A DNA stretch of 64,000 nucleotides from a bacterium. Its GTDB lineage: Bacteria; Myxococcota_A; Bradymonadia; UBA7976; UBA1532. A model generated the notes under the pieces. That model worked only from the letters and a program-made list of their open reading frames with translations. It ran no database searches and was not told the origin of the DNA. The stretch spans positions 62,001 through 126,000 of the forward strand of contig JAUHYW010000018.1 of assembly GCA_030426085.1 (NCBI GenBank), given 5' to 3'. Below, piece after piece: positions 48,749 to 56,175 of this stretch. Numbering within the stretch: position 1 is the stretch's first letter; each line of letters starts with the position of its first letter. The position numbers were made by a program, and so were the translations under genes.

Positions 48749-51435
48749 CACGCCGCCTCCCGGGCATCGCCCGGCGCCCGCAGCCGGCCGCCTTCGAGCC
48801 ACCGATGCTGCCAGCGGTCGTCGCCCCAGATGGCCCGGTTGCGGGCCTCGGCCGCGATCAGCTCGGCGTAGCGCCCGCCCCGCTGCGCGAGCGTCGCCGG
48901 CGGGCCGTCCTCGACCACCCGCCCGCCGTCGAGCACGATCACCCGGTCGAAGTCGGCCGTCTCGGCCAGATCATGGGTCACGCACAGCAGCGTCGCCCCG
49001 GCCCAGTGCTCGCGGGCCCGTCGCATCAGCCGCGCCCGCCGGGGCCGGTCGAGCCCCCGGAACGGCTCGTCGAGCAGCGCCAGCCCCGCGTCGGGCCGCC
49101 CCAGCGCCCGGGCCAGCCGCACCCGCTGCCCCTCGCCGCCCGACAGCAGCCCGCCGCCCTCGCCCAGCGGGCTCTGCAAGCCCGCCGGCAGCCGCCCCAG
49201 CAGCGGGCGCAGCTCGGCCGCGTCGAGCACCGCGCCGGGCGAGGCCGCCTCGGCCCCATAGCGCAGGTTGTCCAGCAGGCTGCGGTTCCAGATGTACGTC
49301 GCCGGATCGACCCACGCCGTGCGGGCCCGCAGCGCCCCGACGCCCGCGGACAGCGGCGCGCCGTCCACCCGGATCTCACCCGCCGCCGGCCGGCGCAGCC
49401 CCGCGATCAGCCCCACGAGGCTCGACTTGCCGGCCCCCGAGCGCCCCACCAGCGCGACGTGCTGCCCGGCGGGGATCGCGAGGTCGACGCCATCCAGGAT
49501 GGTCGCGCTGCCCGCCTTGAGGGTCACCCCCGCCAGCTCGATCGCGACCGGCCCCGTCGCCTGCGCGCCCTCGGCGATACCCGCCGAGTCGCTCTCGGGC
49601 GCGTCCAGCGGCTCGATGATGCGCAGCGCCTGATTGCGCACGCCGGGCCACGCCTGGAGCGCGTCGACCAGCGCCCGGGCTCGCCCGGGCAGCGCCAGCC
49701 CCCACCACACCAGCAGCAGCACGCCCCGGGTGTCGGTCGCCCGCGACAGGTGATCCCACAGCAGCCAGCCGACGACCCCCGCCCCGGCGACCCCCAGGAC
49801 GCCCTCGACCACCAGCGCCAGCCGCTCCCGGCTCAGCGCGGCGTCGGCCCACTCGGTCAGCAGCCCCTCGTGCCGCCGGCGCATCGCCCGCTGCCCGCCG
49901 TGGGTCCGGATCGCCGAGAGCCCCAGCAGCGCGTCGAGGCTGTAGCGGGTCAGCGCGCCGGCGTGGGTCCGCAGGCGCAGGTCGCGCTCGGCGAGCACCG
50001 GGACCGAGGCCAGCGGCAGCAGCAGGCCCACCGCGACCGTCGCGCAGACCACCGGCCACAGCCCGGGGTCGAGCCAGATCACCGCCGCCGCCGTGAAGAG
50101 CAGCCCCGCCGCCGACCGGATCACCTGCGCGCCCAGACCGGGCAGCGTGCGCAGCGCGTCGATGCCGTGGGCCCGCTCGGCCAGATCGGAGAGCGGGCGG
50201 CTGTCGAGGTAGCGCAGCGTCAGCCGGGGCAGCTTGGCCCGGAACGCCACCCGGACCCGCATCTCGACCCGCCGCCCCATGCGCAGCAAGCCCACCGTCA
50301 GCGGGAGCTCGAGGGCCAGAGCGGCGGCGAAGAAGGCGATGAGCGCCCCCAGCGCCGCCAGCCGCTGCTCGGCGGGGCCGACGACGTCGAGGATGTCGAC
50401 CAGCCCCCGCAGCAGCGTCGCCTCGCCCACGGTGACCGCCGCGCTGACGAGCAGGCCCAGGCCCACCATGACCGGAGTCAGCGCGCCCTCGGCCCACATC
50501 TGGCCCACGATCGCGCGCAGCGGCCGGGGGGTGGGGGCGCTCAGCGTGTCGGCCAGCGCCTGGCGGGCCTCGGGGTCGTCGATGCCATCGCCCGACGTGT
50601 CTGCTTCGTCCGGGGTGGGAGCCGGCGTGGTATCCGAGCCATTCGGGATGCCATCTGACATGCCATCGGAATTGCCATGGGCGTCGGTCCGCAGCCCCCG
50701 GGCCCGCACCAGCACCGCCCCCCGCATCTGGATCCGGCCGCCGTCCAGCGGCAGCGCCGACCACATCTCCAGCGGCACCGTGACCCGGCCCTCGCTCAGC
50801 CCCTCGGCCAGCGCCCGGATGGCCTGCTCGGCCTCCGACCCCCGCCGCAGCGCGCCGTCGCCCACCAACTGGCCCACCATGCGGGTCGCCGCGTCGAGCG
50901 CCGCCCAGCGCCCGGGCCCCGGATCCCCGTCGGCCCACGCGAGCACATCGCCCGCCGCCTCCAGCTCAGCCAGCCGCCCGGCCAGCGCGCGCCGGCCCCC
51001 GGGCCCCGCCGCGTAGGCCCGCCAGGCGTCCCCCGGCGCCGGCATGTCGTGCACGTACAGCCAGCGTCGCACCGCCTCGGCCCGCATCCACCGCCGGCCG
51101 ACCGCCGGATCCATCACCTGCACCCGGTCGCCCACCCGGCGCCACAGCACCACGAAGTGCCGGGCCCCGTCGGGCTGCACGACCACCGCAATACACGGCA
51201 GCCCCTCGCGCAGCACCCGATCGGGGGCCATCAGCGTCTGCTCGACCGCCAGCCCCAGCGCCCGGGCGACGTCCTCGACCCGGTCGATCGAGGTGCCGTC
51301 CACGTCGGTCTGGCACGCCGCCCGCAGCCGATCCACGCCGGCCCGCAGGCCGAAGCCGCCCAGCAGCGAGGCCAGCGCCGCCGGACCGCAGTCCATGGCC
51401 GAGGTGCCCACCGTCTCCGGGATCCGCCGGCGCAT
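48748..51435 (-). CDS. C39-peptidase ABC exporter (peptidase-containing ABC transporter)
   Basis: This 895-aa protein starts at 51435, overlapping the upstream HlyD-like gene's stop. The N-terminal C39 domain has Cys16 (SAMDCGPAAL), His93 (ARHFVVLW) and Asp109 (VQVMDPAVG), the catalytic triad of double-glycine leader peptidases. The oxyanion Gln expected six residues before Cys is Gly10. An atypical spacer of about 160 residues follows, with an Asp/Gly/Ser/Thr-rich stretch (NSDGMSDGIPNGSD). Then come six transmembrane helices and an NBD: Walker A GRSGAGKSS, signature LSGGEGQRV, Walker B LALLDEPFRGLD, H-loop CVTHD. In the family the enzyme cleaves after Gly-Gly while exporting the peptide. The precursor at 52851 has such a Gly-Gly. 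Confidence 0.94.
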   Translation of the reverse strand: MRRRIPETVGTSAMDCGPAALASLLGGFGLRAGVDRLRAACQTDVDGTSIDRVEDVARALGLAVEQTLMAPDRVLREGLPCIAVVVQPDGARHFVVLWRRVGDRVQVMDPAVGRRWMRAEAVRRWLYVHDMPAPGDAWRAYAAGPGGRRALAGRLAELEAAGDVLAWADGDPGPGRWAALDAATRMVGQLVGDGALRRGSEAEQAIRALAEGLSEGRVTVPLEMWSALPLDGGRIQMRGAVLVRARGLRTDAHGNSDGMSDGIPNGSDTTPAPTPDEADTSGDGIDDPEARQALADTLSAPTPRPLRAIVGQMWAEGALTPVMVGLGLLVSAAVTVGEATLLRGLVDILDVVGPAEQRLAALGALIAFFAAALALELPLTVGLLRMGRRVEMRVRVAFRAKLPRLTLRYLDSRPLSDLAERAHGIDALRTLPGLGAQVIRSAAGLLFTAAAVIWLDPGLWPVVCATVAVGLLLPLASVPVLAERDLRLRTHAGALTRYSLDALLGLSAIRTHGGQRAMRRRHEGLLTEWADAALSRERLALVVEGVLGVAGAGVVGWLLWDHLSRATDTRGVLLLVWWGLALPGRARALVDALQAWPGVRNQALRIIEPLDAPESDSAGIAEGAQATGPVAIELAGVTLKAGSATILDGVDLAIPAGQHVALVGRSGAGKSSLVGLIAGLRRPAAGEIRVDGAPLSAGVGALRARTAWVDPATYIWNRSLLDNLRYGAEAASPGAVLDAAELRPLLGRLPAGLQSPLGEGGGLLSGGEGQRVRLARALGRPDAGLALLDEPFRGLDRPRRARLMRRAREHWAGATLLCVTHDLAETADFDRVIVLDGGRVVEDGPPATLAQRGGRYAELIAAEARNRAIWGDDRWQHRWLEGGRLRAPGDAREAA

Positions 51436-52619
51436 CAGCGGCCCCCTCCGTCGCCCGCGTCGACCGCGGCCGCCTCGGGCTGCACCGCCCGCCCCAGCGC
51501 CGCCAGCAGCATCTCGAGCGGCGCGATCTGCTCGACCTCGATCTCGAGCTGCCCGGTCAGCCCGTGCTGCAGCGGCACGTCGTGGGCCTCGCCGGGGGCC
51601 AGCTCGACCCGCAGCCAGCCGTCGGACGCCTCGGCGGCGACCCCGGTGACCGTGGCCTCGACCACCCCGTAGCGGGTCCAGGGGAAGCCGTCGACCCGCA
51701 GCCGGGCCCGCTGCCCGACCCGCACCCGGCCCAGGGCCCGGGCCGCCGGGACGCGGGCGACGATCCGCAGATCGCCCGGGCCGACGATCGTGCCCAGCCG
51801 CGCGCCGGGGGCCAGCACCGCGCCGACGCCCCGGGGGTCGACCGCCGCGATCCGCCCCGCGGCCGGCGCGCGCACGGTGGTTGCCTCCAGATCGCCCCGC
51901 AGCCGGGCCAGGCGGGCTTCGGCCTGCTCGATCTCGGCGTCCAGCGTCGCCTGCTCGGCGTCCATGCCCGCCAGCGCCGCGTCGCGCTCGGCCGCCGATC
52001 GGGTCCGCTCGGCCCGCAGGCGGCTCACCTGCTCGGCCTGCTCCCGGGCCTCGGCCCGCGCCCGCCGCTCGGCCGCCCGCAGCCGCTCGACCTCGGCCGA
52101 CGACGCCACCGCTCGCGCCGCCAGCTCGGCCGCCCGATCGGCCTCGGCCCGGGCCAGCCGATGGGCCGCGCGGGCCGCGTCCAGGCGGGCGCGGGCCTCG
52201 GCGATGCCCGCCGCGTCGGCCGCCGCTGCCGGCTCCAGCGCCGCCGCCCGGGCCGCCCGCTCGCGGATCCGGGTCACCCGGCGGGCCCGCAGCCCGGTCA
52301 GCGCCGCCTCGGCCTCGGCCAGCGACAGGCGCAGCGGCCCGTCGTCCAGCCGCACCAGCACCTCGCCCGCCGCGACCGGTCGATCCAGCGCCAGCCGGCT
52401 CTCGACCAGCCGCCCGCCGACCTCGACCTCGATCGGCAAGCTCGGCCGATCCAGCTCGACCCGGGCCAGCGCGCCGGGCACGAAGACCGCCACCCGGGCC
52501 TCGGCGAACCACGCGCCCCACCCGCCGAGCGCCAGGGCGCCCACCAGCGCGCCGGCGATCAGCCAGCGGCGGCCGCCGGCGTCCAGGGCCCGGGTGGTCT
52601 GATGAAAGGGGGTCGGCAT
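51435..52619 (-). CDS. HlyD-family membrane fusion protein
   Basis: This 394-aa protein starts at ATG 52619 behind GAGGAG. A single N-terminal transmembrane segment (about 19-37, WLIAGALVGALALGGWG) is followed by a first lipoyl half (VLVRLDDGPLRL), a long Ala/Arg/Glu-rich coiled-coil hairpin (about 97-220), a second lipoyl half (VRAPAAGRIAAVDPRGVG) and a beta-barrel domain. It would bridge the ABC exporter to the periplasm or an outer-membrane channel; no TolC gene is in the window. It is the first gene of the three-gene export operon, with one-base stop/start overlaps to the next. Confidence 0.93.
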   Translation of the reverse strand: MPTPFHQTTRALDAGGRRWLIAGALVGALALGGWGAWFAEARVAVFVPGALARVELDRPSLPIEVEVGGRLVESRLALDRPVAAGEVLVRLDDGPLRLSLAEAEAALTGLRARRVTRIRERAARAAALEPAAAADAAGIAEARARLDAARAAHRLARAEADRAAELAARAVASSAEVERLRAAERRARAEAREQAEQVSRLRAERTRSAAERDAALAGMDAEQATLDAEIEQAEARLARLRGDLEATTVRAPAAGRIAAVDPRGVGAVLAPGARLGTIVGPGDLRIVARVPAARALGRVRVGQRARLRVDGFPWTRYGVVEATVTGVAAEASDGWLRVELAPGEAHDVPLQHGLTGQLEIEVEQIAPLEMLLAALGRAVQPEAAAVDAGDGGGR

Positions 52620-52850
52620 GGGGCTCCTCGGGGGCGTTCGAAGAGCAGTTGCACGCTCGCCGGGCCGGCTTTTTCCACCGAGCGCGAAAACGCCCCTGCC
52701 GAAAAAATCCGACGAGCCAGAAAAAGAGCGGCGCCCCCGCCGTGCAGGACACCGACAGAGGCCGACGCTGGCACGCATCGTCCTCCGGCCCCCGCCGGCA
52801 ATCCGGTCGGTCAAGGGGTGTGAACCCAGAGCCATATGGAGGGAAAACCC
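52620..52850. promoter_or_regulatory. Divergent control region of the graspetide cluster
   Basis: This 231-bp region separates the export operon from the precursor gene. It contains runs CTTTTTCC, CGAAAACG, CCGAAAAAATCC and AGAAAAAGAG (about 52668-52730), markedly A/T-richer than flanking DNA, and is the only plausible site for both promoters. A heptamer TGGCACG occurs near 52768, but the -12 part of a sigma-54 promoter is missing. The ribosome-binding sites are GAGGAG for the minus-strand gene and GGAGGGA (52838-52844) for the precursor. Confidence 0.5.
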
Positions 52851-53042
52851 ATGGCCAAGCAGAACGTGCCGTTCTTCGCCCGCTTCCTCGAGACCCAGAC
52901 CCCGCAGGTGCGGACCGGTGTGAAGGCCGGCGCCGAGGGGGGTCGGGAGCGCGAACGGACCCAGAAGGCGCCGTCCGACTTCGACGAGATGGTCACCATG
53001 AAGTACCCGTCGGACGACGACGAGTATCGCTGGGAGTACTGA
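52851..53042 (+). CDS. Microviridin-type graspetide precursor with two tandem cores
   Basis: This 63-aa precursor starts at ATG 52851, because GGAGGGA lies 6-7 bases upstream; the in-frame ATG at 52836 overlaps that site and lacks its own. The leader has PFFARFLE (7-14), the conserved helix that microviridin ATP-grasp ligases recognise. A Gly-Gly (30-31) could be the C39 cleavage point, followed by RERER. Two cores follow: TQKAPSDFDE (37-46) and TMKYPSDDDE (49-58), both with T-x-K-x-P-S-D-x-D-E spacing, then the tail YRWEY. By homology, Thr would esterify Asp at +6, Ser the acidic residue at +8, and Lys form an amide with Glu at +9. The +8 residue is Asp in both cores, where classical microviridins usually have Glu. 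The likely product is a bicore cage peptide protease inhibitor. Confidence 0.95.
   Translation: MAKQNVPFFARFLETQTPQVRTGVKAGAEGGRERERTQKAPSDFDEMVTMKYPSDDDEYRWEY
52938..52943 (+). other. Candidate double-glycine leader cleavage site in the precursor
   Basis: Codons 30-31 of the precursor encode Gly-Gly in the context KAGAEGG-RERER. The neighbouring C39 exporter would be expected to cut after the second Gly, releasing a 32-residue peptide with both cores. The typical hydrophobic pattern at -4, -7 and -12 of double-glycine leaders is poor here. Confidence 0.5.
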
Positions 53043-53053
53043 GCGGGTGCTCT

Positions 53054-53082
53054 CGGCCGGCCGACGTCCTGTCGGCCGGCCG
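53054..53082 (+). terminator. Strong intra-operon hairpin after the precursor gene
   Basis: CGGCCGGCCGAC (53054-53065), loop GTCCT, and GTCGGCCGGCCG (53071-53082) form a perfect 12-bp GC-rich stem 11 bp after the precursor stop and 60 bp before the first ligase. No T-run follows, so it is more likely an attenuator, processing point or 3' stabiliser than a full terminator. Comparable elements after RiPP precursor genes raise precursor over enzyme expression. Confidence 0.7.
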
Positions 53083-53141
53083 GCCCGTCCGGTCGCCCCC
53101 CGAGCCATCAGACAGTCATCCCGAGCCTGCCCGGAGCCATC

Positions 53142-54122
53142 ATGTCGATCCTCGTCGTCACCCACAGCGGCGACCACCGCTACGTCGCGGCGGTCGCCGA
53201 CCGCCTGCGCGAGCGGGGCCGGGATGTCATCCGGCTCGACACCGACCGCTTCCCCACCGAGATCGGCCTGTGCCTGGGATCACGACCCACCCTCAGCGCC
53301 GACGGGCAGACCCACGACCTGCGGGCGGTGGACGCCATCTGGTACCGCCGCCTGCGCCCCCCGCGGCTGCCCGAAGGCATGCCCGACGACTTCCGGGCCG
53401 TCGCCGCCGCCGAGTCCCGGGCGACGCTGCTCGGCCTCGTCAACAGCCTGCCCGCCTTCCGCCTCGACCCGTGGGATCGCATCCGCCACGCCGATCACAA
53501 GCTGCGCCAGATGCAGCTCGCCGAGGCGGTCGGGCTGACGGTGCCCCCGACCCTGATCACCAACGAGCCGGGCGCGGTGCGCGACTTCGCCGCCCGCTGC
53601 CCCGACGGCGTGGTCACCAAGATGCTCTCGGCCTTCGCCCTCGACCGCCCCGGCGGGGAGCAGGTCGTCTTCACCAACGCGCTGAGCGACGCCGATCTGG
53701 CCCACCTCGCCGGACTGCGCCTGTGCCCGATGGTCTTCCAGGCCCGCGTCCCCCGGGTGCGCGAGCTGCGGTGCACGGTCGTCGGGCACCACGTCTTCTG
53801 CGGCGCGCTCGAGGCCGAAGACAGCGCCGACGCCGCCGACGACTGGCGCCGACGGGGCGACGCGCTCGCCGCGAAGTGGCGCCCCCACCGCCTGCCGGAC
53901 GACGTCGCCGACAAGCTGCGCCGGCTCGCCACCCGGCAGGGCCTCAACTACGGCGCCGCCGATCTGCTGGTCGACGCCGACGGCACCCATCACTTCCTCG
54001 AGATGAACCCCGCCGGCGAGTGGGGCTGGATGCAGCGGGCCTGCGATCTGCCCATCGGCGAAGCCATCGCCGAGGTGCTCGCCGATCCGAAGGCCCGCCG
54101 GGTCACGGAGTGGATCCCATGA
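53142..54122 (+). CDS. ATP-grasp graspetide ligase 1 (MvdC/MvdD-like)
   Basis: This 326-aa protein starts at ATG 53142 behind GGAG. The N-terminal pre-ATP-grasp part has VVTHSGDHRYVAAVADRL and IWYRRLRPP. ATP-grasp features follow: DHKLRQMQLAEAVGLTVPPT, the nucleotide-contacting Lys in VTKML, MVFQARVPRVRELRCTVVG, and the metal-binding end YGAADLLVDADG..FLEMNPAGEW. Length and motifs fit the microviridin ligases that form side-chain ester or amide cross-links using ATP. Whether it makes lactones (MdnC role) or lactams (MdnB role) cannot be told from these motifs. Its stop overlaps the start of ligase 2 as ATGA. Confidence 0.95.
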   Translation: MSILVVTHSGDHRYVAAVADRLRERGRDVIRLDTDRFPTEIGLCLGSRPTLSADGQTHDLRAVDAIWYRRLRPPRLPEGMPDDFRAVAAAESRATLLGLVNSLPAFRLDPWDRIRHADHKLRQMQLAEAVGLTVPPTLITNEPGAVRDFAARCPDGVVTKMLSAFALDRPGGEQVVFTNALSDADLAHLAGLRLCPMVFQARVPRVRELRCTVVGHHVFCGALEAEDSADAADDWRRRGDALAAKWRPHRLPDDVADKLRRLATRQGLNYGAADLLVDADGTHHFLEMNPAGEWGWMQRACDLPIGEAIAEVLADPKARRVTEWIP

Positions 54123-55129
54123 GCCAGTCACCCCGGGTCGCCCTGCTGCTGACCCACACCCGCGATCACTACACCATCGACCGGGTCGCCGAAGAGGTCG
54201 CCGCCCGGGGGGTCGAGCCCGTCCGGGTCGACGTCGACACCTACCCCGCGACCGTGGGGCTCGACGCGTTCATCGATCCCGACGGCGTCCGCCCGGCGCT
54301 GACCCTCGGCGATCGGATCATCGAGCCCGAGGCGGTGGTCGGCGTCTGGCGGCGCAAGCTGTGGCCCGCGCCGCCGCCCGAAGGCATGGATCCCCAGATG
54401 GCCGCCGCCTGCGCCCGGGAGGCGATCTCGGCCCGCGATCTATGGCTCGCCGGCTTCGAGGCGCGGGGCCTGCCGATGATCAACGACCCCTCCGCCGAGT
54501 ACGCCGCCGAGAACAAGGGGCGCCAGCTCGCCGCCGCCCGGACCTGCGGGCTGGCCGTGCCCCCGACGCTGGTCACCAACCGCCCCGCGGCGGCCCGCGC
54601 CTTCTGGCGGCGCCACGGGGGCGACGTCGTCGCCAAGATGCTGACCCCGTACAGCATGAGCATGAACGCCGACACGCCCTTCGTGTACACCAACCGCATC
54701 ACCGAGGCCGACCTCGACGGGCTCGACGGCCTGCGGGTCAGCCCGATGGTCTTCCAGCGCTGCGTGCCCAAGGCCCACGAGCTGCGGATCATCGTCGTCG
54801 GCGACCGGGCCTTCGCCGGGCGCATCGACGCCGCCGACAGCGCCCGGGGGGCCACCGACTGGCGCCGGGCCGCGGTCGGCGAGGTGCAGTGGAAGCCGGC
54901 GACCCTCGATCCGGAGCTCGCCCGCCGCCTGTGCGCCGTCGTGCGCCGGCTGGGGCTGGTCTATGGCGCGGCCGACGTCATCGTCACCCCCGACGGGGCC
55001 CCGGTCTTCCTCGAGGTGAACCCGGCCGGCGAGTGGGGCATGATCGAACACCGCCTCGGCGCGCCCATCGCCGCCGCCCTGGCCGACGCGCTGGTGGGGG
55101 CCGGCCCCCGCCCGAAGGAGCACCGATGA
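54119..55129 (+). CDS. ATP-grasp graspetide ligase 2 (MvdC/MvdD-like)
   Basis: This 336-aa protein overlaps ligase 1 by four bases. Motifs: LLLTHTRDHYTIDRVAEEV at the N-terminus, VVGVWRRKLWP, ENKGRQLAAARTCGLAVPPT, VAKML, PMVFQRCVPKAHELRIIVVG, and YGAADVIVTPDG..FLEVNPAGEWGMI. Metal and nucleotide residues appear intact. It differs from ligases 1 and 3 in the VWRRK element and in the AKMLTPYSMSMN loop, where the others have aromatic or charged residues. Its exact bond specificity is unknown. Its stop overlaps the start of ligase 3. Confidence 0.95.
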   Translation: MSQSPRVALLLTHTRDHYTIDRVAEEVAARGVEPVRVDVDTYPATVGLDAFIDPDGVRPALTLGDRIIEPEAVVGVWRRKLWPAPPPEGMDPQMAAACAREAISARDLWLAGFEARGLPMINDPSAEYAAENKGRQLAAARTCGLAVPPTLVTNRPAAARAFWRRHGGDVVAKMLTPYSMSMNADTPFVYTNRITEADLDGLDGLRVSPMVFQRCVPKAHELRIIVVGDRAFAGRIDAADSARGATDWRRAAVGEVQWKPATLDPELARRLCAVVRRLGLVYGAADVIVTPDGAPVFLEVNPAGEWGMIEHRLGAPIAAALADALVGAGPRPKEHR

Positions 55130-56100
55130 CCATCCTGCTGGTGACCCGCTCGGCGGACGCCCACTGCACGCCCCGGGTGCACGACATCCTGAAGGCCCGG
55201 GGCCTCGACGTGGCCCGCTTCGACACCGACCTCTTCCCCGGGCCGGCGCGGCTGGTGACCGCCGAGACCGGCCCCGCCCGGGGGCGGCTCATCCTGCCCG
55301 ACCGGGCGGTCGACCTCGAGGCGATCACCGCCGTCTGGCACCGGCGCATGTCGCTCGGCGGGGCCCTGCCGGCCACGATGGATCCGGCCATGCGCCACGC
55401 CGCGATCGTCGAGTCGCGGGCCCTGCTCGACGAGGTCTTCGAGCACCTGCCGGCCTTCGCCCTCGACCCCATCGCGGCCCACCGCTCAGCCGCCGGCAAG
55501 CAGCGCCAGCTCGCCGTCGCCGCCGAGGTCGGCCTGCGGGTGCCGCGGACCCGATTCACCAACGACCCCGACGCGGTGCGGGCGCTGGTCGAGGCGTGCC
55601 CCGGGGGGGTCGTCACCAAGATGATGCACCGCTTCGACCTGCCCACCGACGGCGGCTCGGCGACGCTCTACACCAGCGTGCTCGACGACGACGACATCGC
55701 CGCCCTCGACGACGGCCTCGAGCTGTGCCCGATGACCTTCCAGGAGCACATCCCCAAGGCCCGCGAGCTGCGGGTGGTCGCCGTCGGCCCCCGCCTGTGG
55801 ACCGGGGCCATCGAGTCGCCGAAGCACGCCGGAGCCGAGGTCGACTGGCGCCGGGAAGGGGCCGAGCTGATCGACGCCTGGGCCCCCGTCGAGCTGCCCC
55901 GCGTCGTCGGCGAGCGCATCCGGCGCCTGATGGGCCAGCTCGGGCTGATCTACGGGGCGATCGACCTCATCGTGACCCCCGAGGGGGAGCACGTCTTCCT
56001 CGAGGTCAACCCGGGGGGCGAGTACTTCTGGCTCGAAGATCACTGCGGCTTCGAGATCTCGGCGGCGATCGCCGACCGCCTGCAACGGGGCGTTGGCTGA
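55126..56100 (+). CDS. ATP-grasp graspetide ligase 3 (MvdC/MvdD-like)
   Basis: This 324-aa protein starts at ATG 55126, overlapping the ligase 2 stop as ATGA. Motifs: VTRSADAHCTPRVHDIL, VWHRRMSLG, AGKQRQLAVAAEVGLRVPRT, VTKMMHRF, PMTFQEHIPKARELRVVAVG, and YGAIDLIVTPEG..FLEVNPGGEYFWLEDHCG. The C-terminal active-site end (GGEYFWLE) deviates from the AGEWG(W/M) of the other two, and the loop after TKM is basic (MHRF). Catalytic residues look intact. Two ligases suffice in classical microviridin pathways, so this third is the distinctive enzyme of the cluster. Confidence 0.95.
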   Translation: MTILLVTRSADAHCTPRVHDILKARGLDVARFDTDLFPGPARLVTAETGPARGRLILPDRAVDLEAITAVWHRRMSLGGALPATMDPAMRHAAIVESRALLDEVFEHLPAFALDPIAAHRSAAGKQRQLAVAAEVGLRVPRTRFTNDPDAVRALVEACPGGVVTKMMHRFDLPTDGGSATLYTSVLDDDDIAALDDGLELCPMTFQEHIPKARELRVVAVGPRLWTGAIESPKHAGAEVDWRREGAELIDAWAPVELPRVVGERIRRLMGQLGLIYGAIDLIVTPEGEHVFLEVNPGGEYFWLEDHCGFEISAAIADRLQRGVG

Positions 56101-56143
56101 GCCCTACGGCGATGGCGGGCGGCGAAGCGTCGCGACGCGTGTT

Positions 56144-56175
56144 TCGCCGGCCGGCCGTTGATATCCTGCCCGTCG
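56144..56175 (+). promoter_or_regulatory. Candidate promoter with leaderless GTG start for the kinase gene
   Basis: TTGATATCCTGCC (about 56157-56169) holds a TATCCT -10-like hexamer about 8 bp before the GTG at 56175. No ribosome-binding site is visible before either candidate start, which would fit a leaderless transcript. This is weak, motif-only evidence. Confidence 0.25.

Noticed and set aside
52768-52785. Sigma-54 promoter (TGGCACG) in the divergent region
   Set aside because: The -24 heptamer is good but the -12 GC element is absent at the required distance.
52836-52850. Upstream ATG (52836) as the precursor start
   Set aside because: The ribosome-binding site GGAGGGA lies at 52838-52844, inside that extension and correctly spaced for ATG 52851; known leaders also begin close to the PFFARFLE helix.
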